Part shown: positions 9,998-20,571 of the stretch, one piece after another | Layout of the letters: every line of letters starts with the position of its first letter | Numbering within the stretch: the first letter of the stretch is position 1 | Source: Arion vulgaris | Taxonomy: Eukaryota > Mollusca > Gastropoda > Stylommatophora > Arionidae | Reading direction: 5' to 3' | Assembly: GCA_020796225.1 (NCBI GenBank) | Contig: CM036771.1 | Span: forward strand, 28,812,176-28,876,175 | DNA: 64,000 bases | Notes under the pieces: generated by a model | Told to the model about the DNA's origin: nothing | Seen by the model: the letters and a program-made list of their open reading frames with translations, nothing else | Databases searched by the model: none | Position numbers and translations under genes: made by a program

Positions 9998-10236
9998 TTG
10001 ACTTCATTGCAGCGCATTTCACCCCATATGTCTCGTTCCCTCTCCGCAGAAATGGCACGGCCACCTGCTGAGAGTATAGCACAAAGCACGAACTCTGGAG
10101 CTCTAGCACCAATCATAGGGGCCTCTGGAAGAAAAAATTAACACGTGAATCGAACGGCGCGGTCCGGATTGGAACCCATGACCTTCGAAACGCAAGGCGA
10201 CGACATAACCATTTAGTCACAGAGACCCCGTATCAC
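9998..10236 (-). mobile_element. tRNA-related SINE T1
   Basis: On the minus strand it opens near GGGGTCTCTGTGACTAAATGG (A-box-like TGACTAAATGGTTATG) and carries GGGTTCCAATCC, a good pol III B box, about 45 bases later. The body has GAGTTCGTG and CTCAGCAGGTGG segments, ending TGCAATGAAGTCA. The same order of blocks is found at 18005-18252. The cloverleaf does not close, so this is a tRNA-derived repeat and no tRNA gene. Confidence 0.7.
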
Positions 10237-10745
10237 ATGAATTATATGTTGAATGTTCTATTATACCAGACTAGAATTGATATGTTGAATGTTCTATTAG
10301 ACATGAATTGATATGTTGAATGTTCTATTAGACATGAATTGATATGTTGAATGTTCTATTAGACATGAATTGATATGTTGAATGTTCTATTAGACATGAA
10401 TTGATATGTTGAATGTTCTATTAGACATGAATTGATATGTTGAATGTTCTATTAGACATGAATTGATATGTTGAATGTTCTATTATACATGAATTGATAT
10501 GTTAAATGTTCTATTAGACATGAATTGATATGTTGAATGTTCTATTAGGCAAGACTAGAATTGATATGTCAAATGTTCATTTTAGACATGAATTGATGTT
10601 AAATGTTCTATTAGGCAAGACTAGAATTAATATGTTCAATGTTCTATTAGGCAAGACTAGAATTAATATGTTCAATGTTCTATGAGACAAGACTAGAATT
10701 AATATGTTCAATGTTCTATGAGACAAGACTAGAATTGGTAAGTTG
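10237..10745. repeat. 31-bp minisatellite (about 16 copies)
   Basis: Unit ATTGATATGTTGAATGTTCT plus ATTAGACATGA, nearly perfect in the centre and diverging at both ends, where a GGCAAGACTAGAATT variant appears. It abuts SINE T1 directly. There are no unique spacers, so it is no CRISPR array. Confidence 0.93.
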
Positions 10746-10929
10746 AGTATTCACCAATTTACATCAAGAGCACATCATTTATATATACTTGACATGACGA
10801 CTATGGACATAATATTAGCCTTTTAAAATGTTGGTTGTTTAATGGATGAACATATACTATTGATGAACAAATCAATATATAATAATCGTCGTCTATATAC
10901 GAATGTTTAAATACAGGTGAATATGCAGC

Positions 10930-11365
10930 GAAGAATTGAATGAAATAAATATAAACAGAAACATAGACAAGAAGATGGACAAACAGGGATAAAAGGAACA
11001 GACAAAGAGATAGATAAACATGGATAATGGAGATCAAAAAGACAGAGAGATGGACAGACGTGGCTGGAAGAAATATAGACAGAGAGATGGACAGACGTGG
11101 CTGGAAGAAATATAGACAGAGAGTAGGACAGGCGTGGCTGAAAGAAATATAGATAGAAAGATGAACAGACGTTGCTGAAAGAAATATAGACAGAGAGATG
11201 GACAGACGTTGCTGAAAGAAATATAGAGACAGCGATAGACAGACGTTGCTGAAAGAAATATATATAGAGAGAGCTATAGGCAGACGTGGTTGAAAGAGAT
11301 ATAGACATACAGATAGACAGACGTGGTATGAAACAAACATAGACAGATGTGTCGTAAAAGTGAAC
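10930..11365. repeat. 37-bp minisatellite (about 11 copies)
   Basis: Unit AAATATAGACAGAGAGATGG plus ACAGACGTGGCTGAAAG. The start of successive units falls at 11071, 11108, 11145, 11182, 11219 and 11256, an exact 37-bp step. It is purine-rich on the plus strand. Long minus-strand frames across it (about 200 codons) are a by-product of the repeat. Confidence 0.92.
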
Positions 11366-11517
11366 AGAGAGGTAGACATACAAGTATGGAATACTACGAA
11401 ATGTAGAGACAAGGTAGACAGACTTATACAAACGTATCACTGATATGTTCAATGTTGAACGACTTACACACGACGTAACTTAGACCAGGTACACAAACTC
11501 TATGAACCTAATATTAC

Positions 11518-11629
11518 CTGAGATAAGAGACACAGGTATGTTGTCAGGTCCTACGCGCTTGACGAAAGCTTCTGCTGCTGTCCTGCACGAGATGTCATCA
11601 AGAGCTTTACTTGTTCGTGCCATATTCAT
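11518..11629 (-). CDS. Candidate first coding exon of an unknown host gene
   Basis: On the minus strand an ATG at 11629 starts MNMARTSKALDDISC followed by a further 22 codons (charged, soluble-looking), and the frame runs into a good splice donor CAG|GTAATA at 11518/11517. No TE similarity is apparent and no domain is recognised. A GC- and CpG-richer stretch with a CCAAT motif lies about 250 bases upstream. A short upstream frame (11832-11629) ends with a TGA that touches the start codon. The next exon would have to lie below 11500, where only minisatellites and SINEs are seen, so this may equally be a chance open frame. Confidence 0.25.
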
Positions 11630-11829
11630 CAGTGGTGAGAGAATACACACAAAACAAACCGTACTGTAAAACATGGTTGCTCAAAATCCGTAGATGGCAC
11701 AAGAAGATAATTAAGTGAGAACGTCTCAAGCACGATGCAGAGAATCACCAAGTATGCGTACGTAGGGTAAGTAATCCTGTTTGAAATAGCGCAACCGTTC
11801 ACAGTTGTTTCAATGAAAGCGTTAGATTG

Positions 11830-11945
11830 CAACTCTCATTTGTTCTGTCCTCGGGGCCAACGGCATTAAAGATCGCATGCTGATTGGCTCGCGCAGCTGT
11901 CGACGGAGGGCACCTGCGACGGCGGCAAAACCCGCGATAGTAGTC
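11830..11945 (-). promoter_or_regulatory. CpG-richer patch with CCAAT motif
   Basis: In an AT-rich neighbourhood this stretch is GC-rich with several CpG (GCTCGCGCAGCTGTCGACGG, GACGGCGGC). On the minus strand it contains GAGCCAATCAGC at 11892-11881, a CCAAT-box context. It is placed suitably for the candidate exon at 11629. Evidence is compositional only. Confidence 0.25.
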
Positions 11946-12124
11946 TTGCTCAATGATTCAAATCCCCGAGTTCAACTTTAAAGTATAGTAAAAGAGGTAA
12001 TTAATTAGAAAATAATCGTCTGAATTCTATGAAAAAAAGTTCATTTGTGTTTTTCATGTTTTGCCAATATGCTGAATTACTAATTTTCACCTCCCATGCT
12101 GCATCAATTTTAATATATGCTAAT

Positions 12125-12397
12125 AAATTGTTGGTCGGATTGGTGCTAGTTTCTCGGATTTGTTGGTTATTTGGTAAATTTGGTCGGATTGGTGCGAGTT
12201 TCTCGGATTTGTGGTTATTTGGTGAAATTGGTCGGATTGGTGCGAGTTTCTCGGATTTGTGGTTATTTGGTGGAAATTGTTGGTCGGATTGGTACGAGTT
12301 TCTCGGATTTGTTGGTTATTTGGTGGAAATTGTTGGTTAGATTGGTACGAGTTTCTCGGATTTGTTGGTTATTTGGTGGAAATTGATGGTTGGATTT
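12125..12397. repeat. 48-53-bp minisatellite, left part
   Basis: Repeats of GGTCGGATTGGTGCGAGTTT with CTCGGATTTG and TTGGTTATTTGGTGGAAATT; unit starts (TTCTCGGATT) at 12151, 12200, 12248, 12300 and 12353. The array is split by SINE S2. Confidence 0.88.
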
Positions 12398-12642
12398 GCC
12401 CAGTGGTTACCGGGCCCAAATTTGGGGTGTAAAGAATAGAACCACTGTTATCTGTCACGCTTGTCGTAAGAGGCGACTAAGAAGGTTTGGCTGAAATCGG
12501 ATGCACATGTCCTGAACGTGTAGAAGTCTATGCGTTTAGGGGCCTACCATACCAATGTGCAACGTATACATGTTCTTGGCAAAGATCAAACATATCACAA
12601 GAGTGATTAAAATTGGTCGTAAAGAACTAACGCAAAGAAGGA
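12398..12642 (+). mobile_element. SINE-like element S2 inside the minisatellite
   Basis: Same family as S1: CAGTGGTTACCGGGCCC, CCAAATTTGGGG, GTAAAGAATAGAACCACTG, CTTGTCGTAAGAGGCGAC, GGTTTGGCTGAAATCGG, AACGCAAAGAAGGAG tail. Flanks GATGGTTGGATT and GATGGTCGGATT look like a duplication, but the surrounding array repeats the same motif, so the TSD is not independent evidence. Confidence 0.85.
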
Positions 12643-13065
12643 GATGGTCGGATTGGTGCAAGTTTCTCGGATTTGTTGGTTATTTAGTGGAAATTGTTGG
12701 TTAGATTGGTACGAGTTTCTCGGATTTGTTGGTTATTTAATTGAAGTTGTTGATCGGACTTGATGGGAGTTGTTGATCTTACTTGGGAGTCATTGGTATG
12801 ACTTGGTCAGAGTACTTGGTAGAATTTGGTTGGAGATGTTAGTTGGACATAGTGGGAGTTGTTAATTGGACATAAACGGAGTTATTGGTCAGAATAGGTT
12901 GAAGCTGTTGGTCGGACATTGTCTGAGTTAGTCGAACTACTAATCAAACTTGGTTGAAGTTTTGGTCTGACTTGGTCGAGTTATTAGTCGTACTTCGTCA
13001 GGATTGCTCAGGAGCTGTTCTTCTGACTTGGTCGGAGTTGGTCGGACTTAGTACTGTGGCAAACT
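12643..13065. repeat. 48-53-bp minisatellite, right part, decaying
   Basis: Two further good units (TTCTCGGATT at 12664 and 12717) are followed by progressively diverged GGTCGGAGTTGTTGGTCGGA-type repeats to about 13065. The gradual decay suggests an old array with a younger left core. Confidence 0.8.
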
Positions 13066-13429
13066 TAGACGATAGAAATGTCTACATCTAGAGCGATCAA
13101 TTGTCTTCAACGTAGACATATGGATAAACAAATTAAGACGTCATGGAATATATATAAATGAAAATGAAATTACTGAAATAGATCGATCAGAGGCAAAATA
13201 AATATTTGGAAACAGAAAGAGATATTATATGGTGTTGAAAATTATACTGGAGGGCAAAGGAAGACAACCATATACGTGCAGAGGAAACACTGTTATATTG
13301 ACAAAGACGAGTTTTGCAGAATGAGTATCAATGACAAGGGACATGATGTTGTGAAATTCTATTATAGTTGGCCTTCTATGTGAAGACATTAGTTATTGGT
13401 TACTGAGCCGACGACACAACACTTCGAGC
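13066..13429. other. Unassigned spacer
   Basis: No gene, RNA or repeat recognised. Confidence 0.45.
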
Positions 13430-14180
13430 AGGCCCATAGGTGCTCAGTATCTCGCAGCATATGTGTTTATTTCTCTCCGCTCCTCGTAGAGCATAGAACC
13501 TAAACAGTTGTCCTTCACTTTCCCCAATCTCTAGCGGTTTTCTTTCTGTGTTTCCATGATAATCCGACAACATTCAGTTTCAAAAGAATACTCGTCTCCA
13601 AGTCTGTTTACGGCGACCTCTTTTCCGTTTTTCCGGAGGATTCCTCTCTGGTGCATGTCTTCTTCTTCGTCTTTGCGTTCGTTCTTTACGACCAATTTTA
13701 ATCACTCTTTGTGATATGTTTGATCTTTGCCAAGAACGTGTATACGTTGCACATTGGTTTGGTAGGCCCTAAACGCATAGACTTCTACACGTTTAGGACA
13801 CGTGCATCCGATTTCAGCCAAACCTCCTTAGCCGCCTCTTACGACATGCGTGGCAGGTAACAGTGGTTCTATTCTTTACACCCCAAATTTGGGCCCCAGT
13901 AACCACTCGGGCAGGGTGCTTGTCTAGAGACACGTGTCTGTGTCTGCTGCAGGGTATCTTGACTCACCATCCTTTTTCTTCCTGACTTTGATTATCATAG
14001 GTTCCTGCTCTGTTCTTATCCACTGGTCTATTGTTGGTGACACTGTCATATCATCTCAGTCTGATAATCGGCCGAAGACATTTGTTGATAAAGATCTGAA
14101 TTTTATTTGCATTTAACTTATTAACTCGCCACGTATTCGAGTCATACAGCTAGACGGATTTCATATTTAGCAGTATATGT
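13430..14180 (-). mobile_element. LINE fragment H (RT C-terminus), split by SINE S3
   Basis: On the minus strand, from 14170: LYDSNTWRVNKLNANKIQIF, INKCLRPIIRL, YDSVTNN, then RVSRQAP at the SINE boundary and, after the SINE, HAPERNPPEKRKRGRRKQTW and a diverged C-terminus to about 13440. These are the ETW, FINKCLR and KRKRGRP blocks that end many RTE-like ORFs. The frame resumes across the SINE when the duplication is counted once (RVSRQAPERNPPEKR). Family differs from A and C in sequence. Confidence 0.72.
13661..13914 (-). mobile_element. SINE-like element S3 nested in LINE H
   Basis: Same family as S1 in minus orientation: CCGAGTGGTTACTGGGGCCC, the CATGTCGTAAGAGGCGGCTA module, GGTTTGGCTGAAATCGG, CACGTTCTTGGCAAAGATC and GAACGCAAAGACGAAGAAG at the tail. 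Flanks are GGTGCATGTCT (13650-13660) and GGTGCTTGTCT (13915-13925), 10 of 11 identical, which fits an older TSD. Confidence 0.88.
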
Positions 14181-14403
14181 CGAAAAGTATCGTAGTTGTT
14201 TTTTTTCTTCGTGTGAATTTTCTTGCTAGATCTGCTGGAGCACCAGGCGACTGTGCACGAGTCTCGTAGCACGGACTAGAGCTCAGTGAAGAAATGAAGT
14301 AACAAAACAATGAGTTACACAATAGATAGAAACTGACAGATCAAACTGGGAGGCAGATATTAGCATTTAAAAATGAAGAATACACATACTACTAATGCAA
14401 CAC
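14181..14403. other. Spacer with a partial copy of repeat V
   Basis: About 14235-14295 (GACTGTGCACGAGTCTCGTAG, CACGGACTAGAGCTC) matches part of repeat V at 2815-2850 and 26650-26690. The rest is unassigned. ACTAATGCAACAC at 14391-14403 is the left TSD of U2. Confidence 0.45.
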
Positions 14404-14547
14404 CTTCTGAACTCGCTTGAATGGCGAGGGACACTGATAAAGTAAAGCAAGCCTTCACGTAAAAATCAGTAAAATGTGATTTATTAGCCGCGGTGACTAC
14501 GCATGAATTCACAGCAGGCGATCTTTAAAACAAAAACAAAACAAAAA
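14404..14547 (+). mobile_element. Short SINE-like element U2 with exact 13-bp TSD
   Basis: A 144-bp insertion flanked by identical ACTAATGCAACAC (14391-14403 and 14548-14560). It starts CTTCTGAACTCGCTTGAATG, carries AAGCAAGCCTTCACGTAAAA, GACTACGCATGAATTCACAG and CAGGCGATC, matching U1 from end to end. The tail is A-rich (AAAACAAAAACAAAAC) and lacks the GAA repeat of U1. Same 5' start and independent TSDs mark a genuine short family. Confidence 0.75.
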
Positions 14548-14560
14548 ACTAATGCAACAC

Positions 14561-15024
14561 AAGTGTAACCAGTTTTATAAGATACTGTAAGACAAAGTTC
14601 ACAGACATACTAAATAACATGTCAACATTAAATGAAGCAATTCTAATTTTTTTAAACACAAAGGAGAGATTAGAATTGTACGCACAATTTGTGATAGTAT
14701 TATCAAAATCATCATCATTCTCATGTGTCATTTTTACTGGCAATGGGTGAATATGCAACTCCTCAACTAAGTGTCCCTAGTCCTGCTCTACGAGTACATT
14801 TGTTGATTTTTATCGGTTCTGTGATGTTCAGTGGTTCTCTATATTTCGTTTGAATCGTTTTTGTCAACATCTTCAATACTTCTGTGACTTCTACGATTAA
14901 GTAGTTAGAGAAATACTTTAATTCAATATCAGTACCAGGTGTATTGTAATCAGTAATAGGTGACTCATGAGACTATCCTCCGTCAATAAATGGTACCTTG
15001 CATTCTCTCAAAACACACTTCATT
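14561..15024. other. Unassigned spacer
   Basis: AT-rich sequence without a recognised feature. Confidence 0.45.
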
Positions 15025-15412
15025 GTAGATTGGTATTCGGTATCCTTGTAGATTGATATTCGGTATCCTTGTAGATTGGTATTCGGTATCCTTATAGATT
15101 GGTATTCGGTATCCTTGTAGATTGGTATTCGGTATCCTTGTAGATTGGTATTCGGTATCCTATAGATTGGTATTCGGTATCCTTATAGATTGGTATTCGG
15201 TATCCTTGTAGATTGGTATTCGGTATCCTTGTAGATTAGTATTCGGTATCCTTGTAGATTGGTATTCGGCATCCTTGTAGATTGGTATTCCGTATCCTTA
15301 TAGATTGGTATTCGGTATCCTTGTAGATTGGTATTCGGTATCCTTGTAGATTGGTATTCCGTATCTTTAAAGATTGGTATTCCGTATCCTTATACGGAAC
15401 ATGTGATGATAC
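15025..15412. repeat. 23-bp minisatellite, left part (about 16 copies)
   Basis: Unit CTTGTAGATTGGTATTCGG plus TATC, with TTATAG and CCGTATC variants. The array resumes at 16337 beyond a LINE insertion, showing it was continuous before. Confidence 0.93.
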
Positions 15413-15424
15413 ATCAGACTAGTT

Positions 15425-16336
15425 TGACATAGGGTAGGGAGTCGGACAAGGCTGCATTCTGTAGCCTTGTCCGTTTAACATATATGCAGAAAACATCATA
15501 ACGAATGTTAAAGAAGATAGCGGAAAAGAACAATACTATCCTTTTATAATCGGAGGAAGAGAAATACATGAACTATGATACGCTGACGATACAGTGTTAC
15601 TGTCAATATGACAAAAAGGGATTGAGAAATTATTAGAAGTTAAAGAGAAAACAAAATCTATATCTCAATGTAGCAAAAACAAAAATAATGACAACAGATA
15701 AAACGAACAGGTCAAATGATATTTTTATCAATGGAGAGAAAGTAGAAAATGTGAACCGTTTTGAATATCTTGGTTCACTGCTAACAACAGATGGAAATGG
15801 GATGAAGGAAATTAAAAAGAACAAACATGGCTTTACAAAAAATTAAACAACTCAAAACTGTATGGAACGGAACTGATAAGAAAACAAAGATCAGAATACT
15901 AAGAGCATGCATATTCCCAGTGGCAACGTATGGGTGTGAAGCATGGACATTTAATAAAGAAGTGAAAAACATATATGTGCTTTTAAATATAAGTGTTACA
16001 GAAGAGTTCTTCGTATATCTTGAACAGAGAAGAGAACAAATAGATCTATCCAGAAAGAACTCAAAATTTAAAAAAGCGCTGATGCTACAAAAATAAGAAA
16101 GAGAAAATTGAGATATTTTGGACATATAAAAGACACGAAGGGCTGGAGAAGACCATCATGGAAGGAGACATATCGACAAAGAGAAGAAGAGGAAGACCAC
16201 GGAGAAGATGGATTGAAGATGTAACTGATGGTTTGAACATGACGACTGCAGAGGCAGGACATCTGGCCTATGAGAGAGAGAAATTCCGGAGGACTGTTGG
16301 GGTGGCAACGTTCTGCTCAGGACAAGCTATTTGATG
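15425..16336 (+). mobile_element. LINE fragment E2 inserted in the 23-bp minisatellite
   Basis: Plus strand encodes a degraded RTE/BovB-like RT from the GVGQGCILSP-type motif at about 15435, through YADDTVLLS at about 15580-15605, the CEAW block near 15935, FGHIKD-like residues near 16110, and STKRRRGRPRRRWIEDVTDG at about 16165-16230. It ends in TTGATGATGATCC, a GAT tail like E1 and E3. Stops and frameshifts are frequent. Minisatellite units lie on both sides, so the insertion postdates the array. Confidence 0.8.
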
Positions 16337-16405
16337 ATGATCCTTATAGATTGGTATTCCGTATATTTAAAGATTGGTATTCCGTATCCGTATAGATTGG
16401 TATTA
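16337..16405. repeat. 23-bp minisatellite, right remainder
   Basis: Three diverged units (CTTATAGATTGGTATTCCG, TTTAAAGATTGGTATTCCG, CGTATAGATTGGTATT) continue the array interrupted by E2. Confidence 0.88.
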
Positions 16406-18004
16406 CACGTAATCACAAAGTACTGTAGTTTTACAAATTACAAAACAATGACAAAATACAGCAACGTTTGACCAACAAGGCCTTTATCACAAACGAACAA
16501 CAGGAGTGACAATTTTAAAAACAAATGGACTACTAAATACAAACGTTTCTAATGAAAATCTGGGAATAAAAACGTATAACGAAATAAATGTAAAAGACAA
16601 AACACACAAAAACACACATAAAAACTAGAAATAGAACGAAGAGAAACAATGAAAAATCTAGTAAATATATAACTTGAATACATGCAATATACCCATATAG
16701 ATTACAAGGCATGGGAAGAGAAATACTAAGAAGCATAGAATGTAATAGTTGAGCCCACGTGGTCGAAAGGTAAAACCCTCCGAGATACAACCAAGAGGTT
16801 TTCAGGAAAATTCAGAATTGTCGTCAGAATTACGAGTCAACTTTACTCGTACTTTATACCATAGTTTCGTCACACTCTGACGTGTCATGACTAGTCTACT
16901 TCTTATTTCTCCTGCCCAATGTTCTCAACTAGTTGAAATCTACTGAGCACCTAAGAGGCAGCATTAATGCATGGGCATCGCTTGCTTAGAGTTATCAGGT
17001 ATTTATCTCTATTGAAAATTGTTCTCACATATTGGTTTCCCCGTCGCTACCTAATAGTTCAGGCAATAAAATAGATATTTTGTTAATAAAGCTTGATGTT
17101 CTTCTCGATCAACAATTCAACAAGTGGTATTTTAGTTGGCTCAGTTGAAGATTGTTTGCAAACTTGTGTTTCATTCTGAGCTTTGTCCATTGTCGCAGAA
17201 ATAAGTCTCTCTGTGAATCTGTTTTACATATTTATCTAAGTTTCCAAGTTTGAAAATTACATCGAATTCTTCTTGAAACTCATGAGTTGTTTTTCTTTTT
17301 ACTGTTGTCAGTTCTACTAAATATTGACAAAGACGGGTCGCGTACATCCGCGTGAATGTCCCGCGTTGTTTATTTTAAGTTTCGCAGTAAAGTCAATAAC
17401 GCGGAAACCAGTTTCTAAATCCCTTAGTGGACACGGGTCAGTGTTACAAAGCTTGACCGGTCGGAGAGATTTTACTAGCAAAGGAAGAATTGTTGCTCTG
17501 TTGTCTACTTGACACGGGATCATAGACAATATTTATTTGGACCCGGGAAGGATAAAACCAGAGCCAACTATAAACTTAGGTGATAAAACAAACAGAATGA
17601 CGAACTTCACGAAAGGCAAAGAAAATAAATGTTTTGTTATTCAAGGTCGACCGTGGAAGACCGATAATTTCTAAAGAGGGCAAGTGATTTCATGGTTCTA
17701 TTTATAAATGTGTACATGGTGTTGAATTACATGGGGAAACCCCAGGATGGTGTTTAGTCCACAGTTAAAAAGAAACAATCGGTCGACTCCTCATCGGGTC
17801 AACAAAAACACAGATGACAACTCCTGGAAGTCTTTCTTATCCTGTTGTCTACGTCACTCAAATATTATTTATCGATATCGTTAGCAGTTACAAAAACAGT
17901 TCGATTGTATGGACATGTGACAAGATATGCCGGCTTAGCCAAACCCACATTTCAATGAAACACGAGAGTAAACAGAGAAAGAGGGAAATCAAAATATATT
18001 TTTT
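16406..18004. other. Unassigned region
   Basis: About 1.6 kb without a feature I can support. At 17317-17529 both strands are open for 60-70 codons in a locally GC-richer patch, but neither translation matches a family I know and neither has a convincing start or splice context. Confidence 0.4.
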
Positions 18005-18252
18005 TAGTCCAAAGGACTTCATTGACATCATTGTATCGGGTTTCCCGATATGGCTCCGTCCCTTATCGGTAGAGATGGCATGCCATCTGCCGAGAGCATT
18101 GCTCAAAACACGAACTCCGTATCTCCGATAACAATCCTAATGAGGGATCTCATGAAAATATTGCACACGTGCCTCGGTTCTAATTCGAACCCTCAACCTT
18201 CAGTTAGACAGGCAAACGACTTAACAGCTTCGCCATTGAGAAATAGAAATGT
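18005..18252 (-). mobile_element. tRNA-related SINE T2
   Basis: Second copy of the T family. On the minus strand it has CAATGGCGAAGCTGTTAAGTCG (A-box-like TGGCGAAGCTG), GGGTTCGAATTAGAACC (B box GGTTCGAATT), then ACGGAGTTCGTGTTTTGAGC, CTCGGCAGATGGCATGCC and GGACGGAGCCATATCGGG, ending near AATGAAGTCC. Blocks and spacing match T1. A 4-bp direct repeat or TSD cannot be fixed at this level of decay. Confidence 0.7.
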
Positions 18253-18879
18253 CATGGAAAAGTAAACGAGAGGATTTAGCACAGCCAGGCTCTAGCACTC
18301 TATGACTAGAGCCTGACTGTGACTTAGCCCAGAGGACTGGGTCACACGTTTAGAAGAAAGCTCACAAAACAAAAGTGTAATAGAAAATTCATACGGCGTA
18401 GGAAGTACGAAAAGAACATCAGAAAGCTCTGAGAAAAGCTGGTTTGAAGTACGGGGCTCGTCTCACGATACAAAAGTGCTTTGGTCACGACCCATGTGAA
18501 ACGATCAAGCTTTTGTTTAGTGATCATAGATTTCATAGTACGTGATATCGAGTACCTAGTCCGATCGAAGAGGGACGACACAAGTAAATGAACTCTGGAC
18601 AGTCGAAGTGATTAAAAGTAAGATGGAAAATTACTTTCCGTGCAAAAAACATTAATACAAATTATACGAAATTCTTAGAGAGCCATAATAGATTAATAGT
18701 TAGTGTACTTGCTGAGTGGTGCCAGGTTCGAAATCTGCAGTTGGAGTCTTTTTTTTTCATTGGCAAACGGCTTTTAAGTCAACCCAGCCTCAATTATGTA
18801 TCAGAGAAACACTGGAAAATAAAGAAGGCCGTCGTAAGATTGACCACATTAAATCGTCATGTATAGTTGGTTAAAGACA
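18253..18879. other. Unassigned spacer
   Basis: Nothing firm. A GGTTCGAAATC box followed by nine T residues at about 18730-18760 recalls a pol III unit, but no cloverleaf or correctly spaced A box is visible. Confidence 0.4.
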
Positions 18880-19470
18880 AAATATACATAATTAACATCG
18901 TATTCTCCTTGTTTCCACAAATGGATTGCTATCTGTGAAAGCAAGGGCAGGTTCAGACTGTGACAGTGACCATACAATACTGATAGAGAAATTACGAATA
19001 CAATTAAAGAAGATAAAGAGAGGCACAAGAAACATGAAATTCGACCATACACAAGTCTGACGCAGAAATAAAGACTCATTTAAACGCATTATACAAAACA
19101 GATATAGTGATATGAAAAAAATAGAAACAAAAGAAGAACAATGGCAGATGCTTAAAGAATCAATTCCAACAAACGTCAAAGAAACTAACCCCAACAACAT
19201 GTCAATGAATCAAAAAGAAATGGATGACTGAAGACATTCTGGAACTAATGGAAAATAGAAGAAAAAACAAACAGGATAAATCAGAATATGATAGAATCAG
19301 TAAGGAGATAAGACATAAATGTAAAACAGTAAAATATGAGTGGTTAAAATAAAAATGCAAACATATCTAAACAGAACACAAAGAAGGCCCTAAATCAATA
19401 TACTAAAACGTAATGACTTACTGGTAGATGTAAGCGCACAACTACTGGATGTTTAAAATCAAAACAGGGA
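18880..19470 (+). mobile_element. LINE fragment E5 (endonuclease end to RT linker)
   Basis: Plus strand SVKARAGSDCDSDHTILIEK at about 18930-18990 is the C-terminal catalytic motif of an apurinic-type endonuclease (the SDH motif), followed by LRIQLKKIKRGTRNMKFD, and after breaks WMTEDILELMENRRKNKQDK. This is the endonuclease-to-RT linker of an RTE/BovB-like element, most likely family E. Stops at several points mark it as dead. Confidence 0.7.
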
Positions 19471-20084
19471 AATGTCCTGATGAAAACAAACAAGATAATA
19501 TAGAGATGGACAGAGTACATTAATGTCTTATACAGTAATCTGCAGATGTATCCTTCTTGAATGGGAATTTAGTTTAAATCTAGTTTACAGTTACATTTGT
19601 TATCCCTTTCCCTGATCTTCCAAGTCGTTCCTCTTTAGTTTCCTCATCCATCGCCTTTACACTAATTCAACGCTTGTAGTAAAGCAAAATAACCTTTGGG
19701 AAATAGTCTTTTCCCCTCTGTCTCCATGTTTCTGACCTTCATTTCTCTTATCATTCTTCAACCTCATATCTCTAACTTCATTAGTTTCGATAGATCTACG
19801 AAATTGTATCATTTCCGAAATTTTTAAGTCACGAACGGGTGCGAGACTGAGCATATTAAAAAAACATGCACCGTACCCTCAAAATCGGCTAAAATAACAA
19901 TTAGCAAATTGAATTTATTCAGATTATAAACTTATCCAGTCACCAGATGTGTTTTTAACAAATTTGTAATGGTCGAGCGTGAATCGAATGCTACCTTCAA
20001 TGATAATTACCAAAACAATGTTATTTTCAATTCATCCGATGCTAAATTCTACGTGGCCAACAATTCAAAGTTATAGTAAAACAA
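19471..20084. other. Unassigned spacer
   Basis: A minus-strand frame at 19854-19657 is rich in Arg, Lys and Glu (65 codons). I do not recognise it, and it lacks supporting context. Confidence 0.4.
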
Positions 20085-20272
20085 CAGGTAAATTTCAGGG
20101 AAGGAGAGATCGTGGAAGACAGGGAAAAGATAGTGGACGGTCTGACATTGTGGTTCGGCAAAAGATCGACGTCAGAACTGATTACCTTTCCCTAGGAGAG
20201 AGAAAGAGAGTTTGGAGAGACATGATCACCTTCGCCGGTAGTCAGGGCACTTGATTGATTGATTGATTCTCC
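20085..20272 (+). mobile_element. 3' end of an RTE-like LINE with TTGA tail
   Basis: Plus strand GRRDRGRQGKDSGRSDIVV and KRVWRDMITFAGSQGT, then stop and (TTGA)n at 20254-20270. The RGRP-like basic block, WRDMI and a simple tetranucleotide tail are typical of the last exonless codons and 3' end of RTE-like elements. Only the last 190 bases remain. Confidence 0.55.
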
Positions 20273-20315
20273 AATATACTATATGATATGAAGACGGGCT
20301 ATTACTTCTTTGTGT

Positions 20316-20571
20316 CGCCGAGCTGTCAGCCGGGCCCAAATTTGGGTGTAAAGAATAGAACCACTGTTACCTGCCACGCATGTCGTAAGAGGCCACTAAG
20401 GAGGTTTGGCTGAAATCGGATGAACATGTCCTAAACGTGTAGAAGTCTATGCGTTTAGGGCTTACCAAACCAATGTGCAACGTATACACGTTCTTGGCAA
20501 AGATCAAACATGTCACAAAGAGTGATTAAACTTATCGTAAAGAGCGAACGCAAAGAAGAAGAAGAAGAAGA
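20316..20571 (+). mobile_element. SINE-like element S4
   Basis: Same family as S1 and S5: GTCGCCGAGCTGTCAGCCGG, CCCAAATTTGGG, GTAAAGAATAGAACCACTG, CATGTCGTAAGAGGCCAC, GGTTTGGCTGAAATCGG, ACGTTCTTGGCAAAGATC and a long GAAGAAGAAGAAGAAG tail. Flanks ACTTCTTTGTGT (about 20304-20315) and ACTTATTTTGTGT (about 20574-20586) are an imperfect duplication. Confidence 0.85.

Noticed and set aside
10237..10745. CRISPR array
   Set aside because: The 31-bp units are contiguous with no unique spacers, and the setting is eukaryotic. The 23-, 37- and 45-bp arrays fail for the same reason.
10801..11452. Minus-strand 180-200-codon frames
   Set aside because: They fall on the 37-bp minisatellite; hydrophobic repeats follow the unit.
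17317..17529. Overlapping frames on both strands
   Set aside because: Short, unrecognised, no start or splice context; left unassigned.
18710..18760. tRNA or pol III gene (GGTTCGAAATC then T-run)
   Set aside because: No cloverleaf, and A and B boxes are wrongly spaced.
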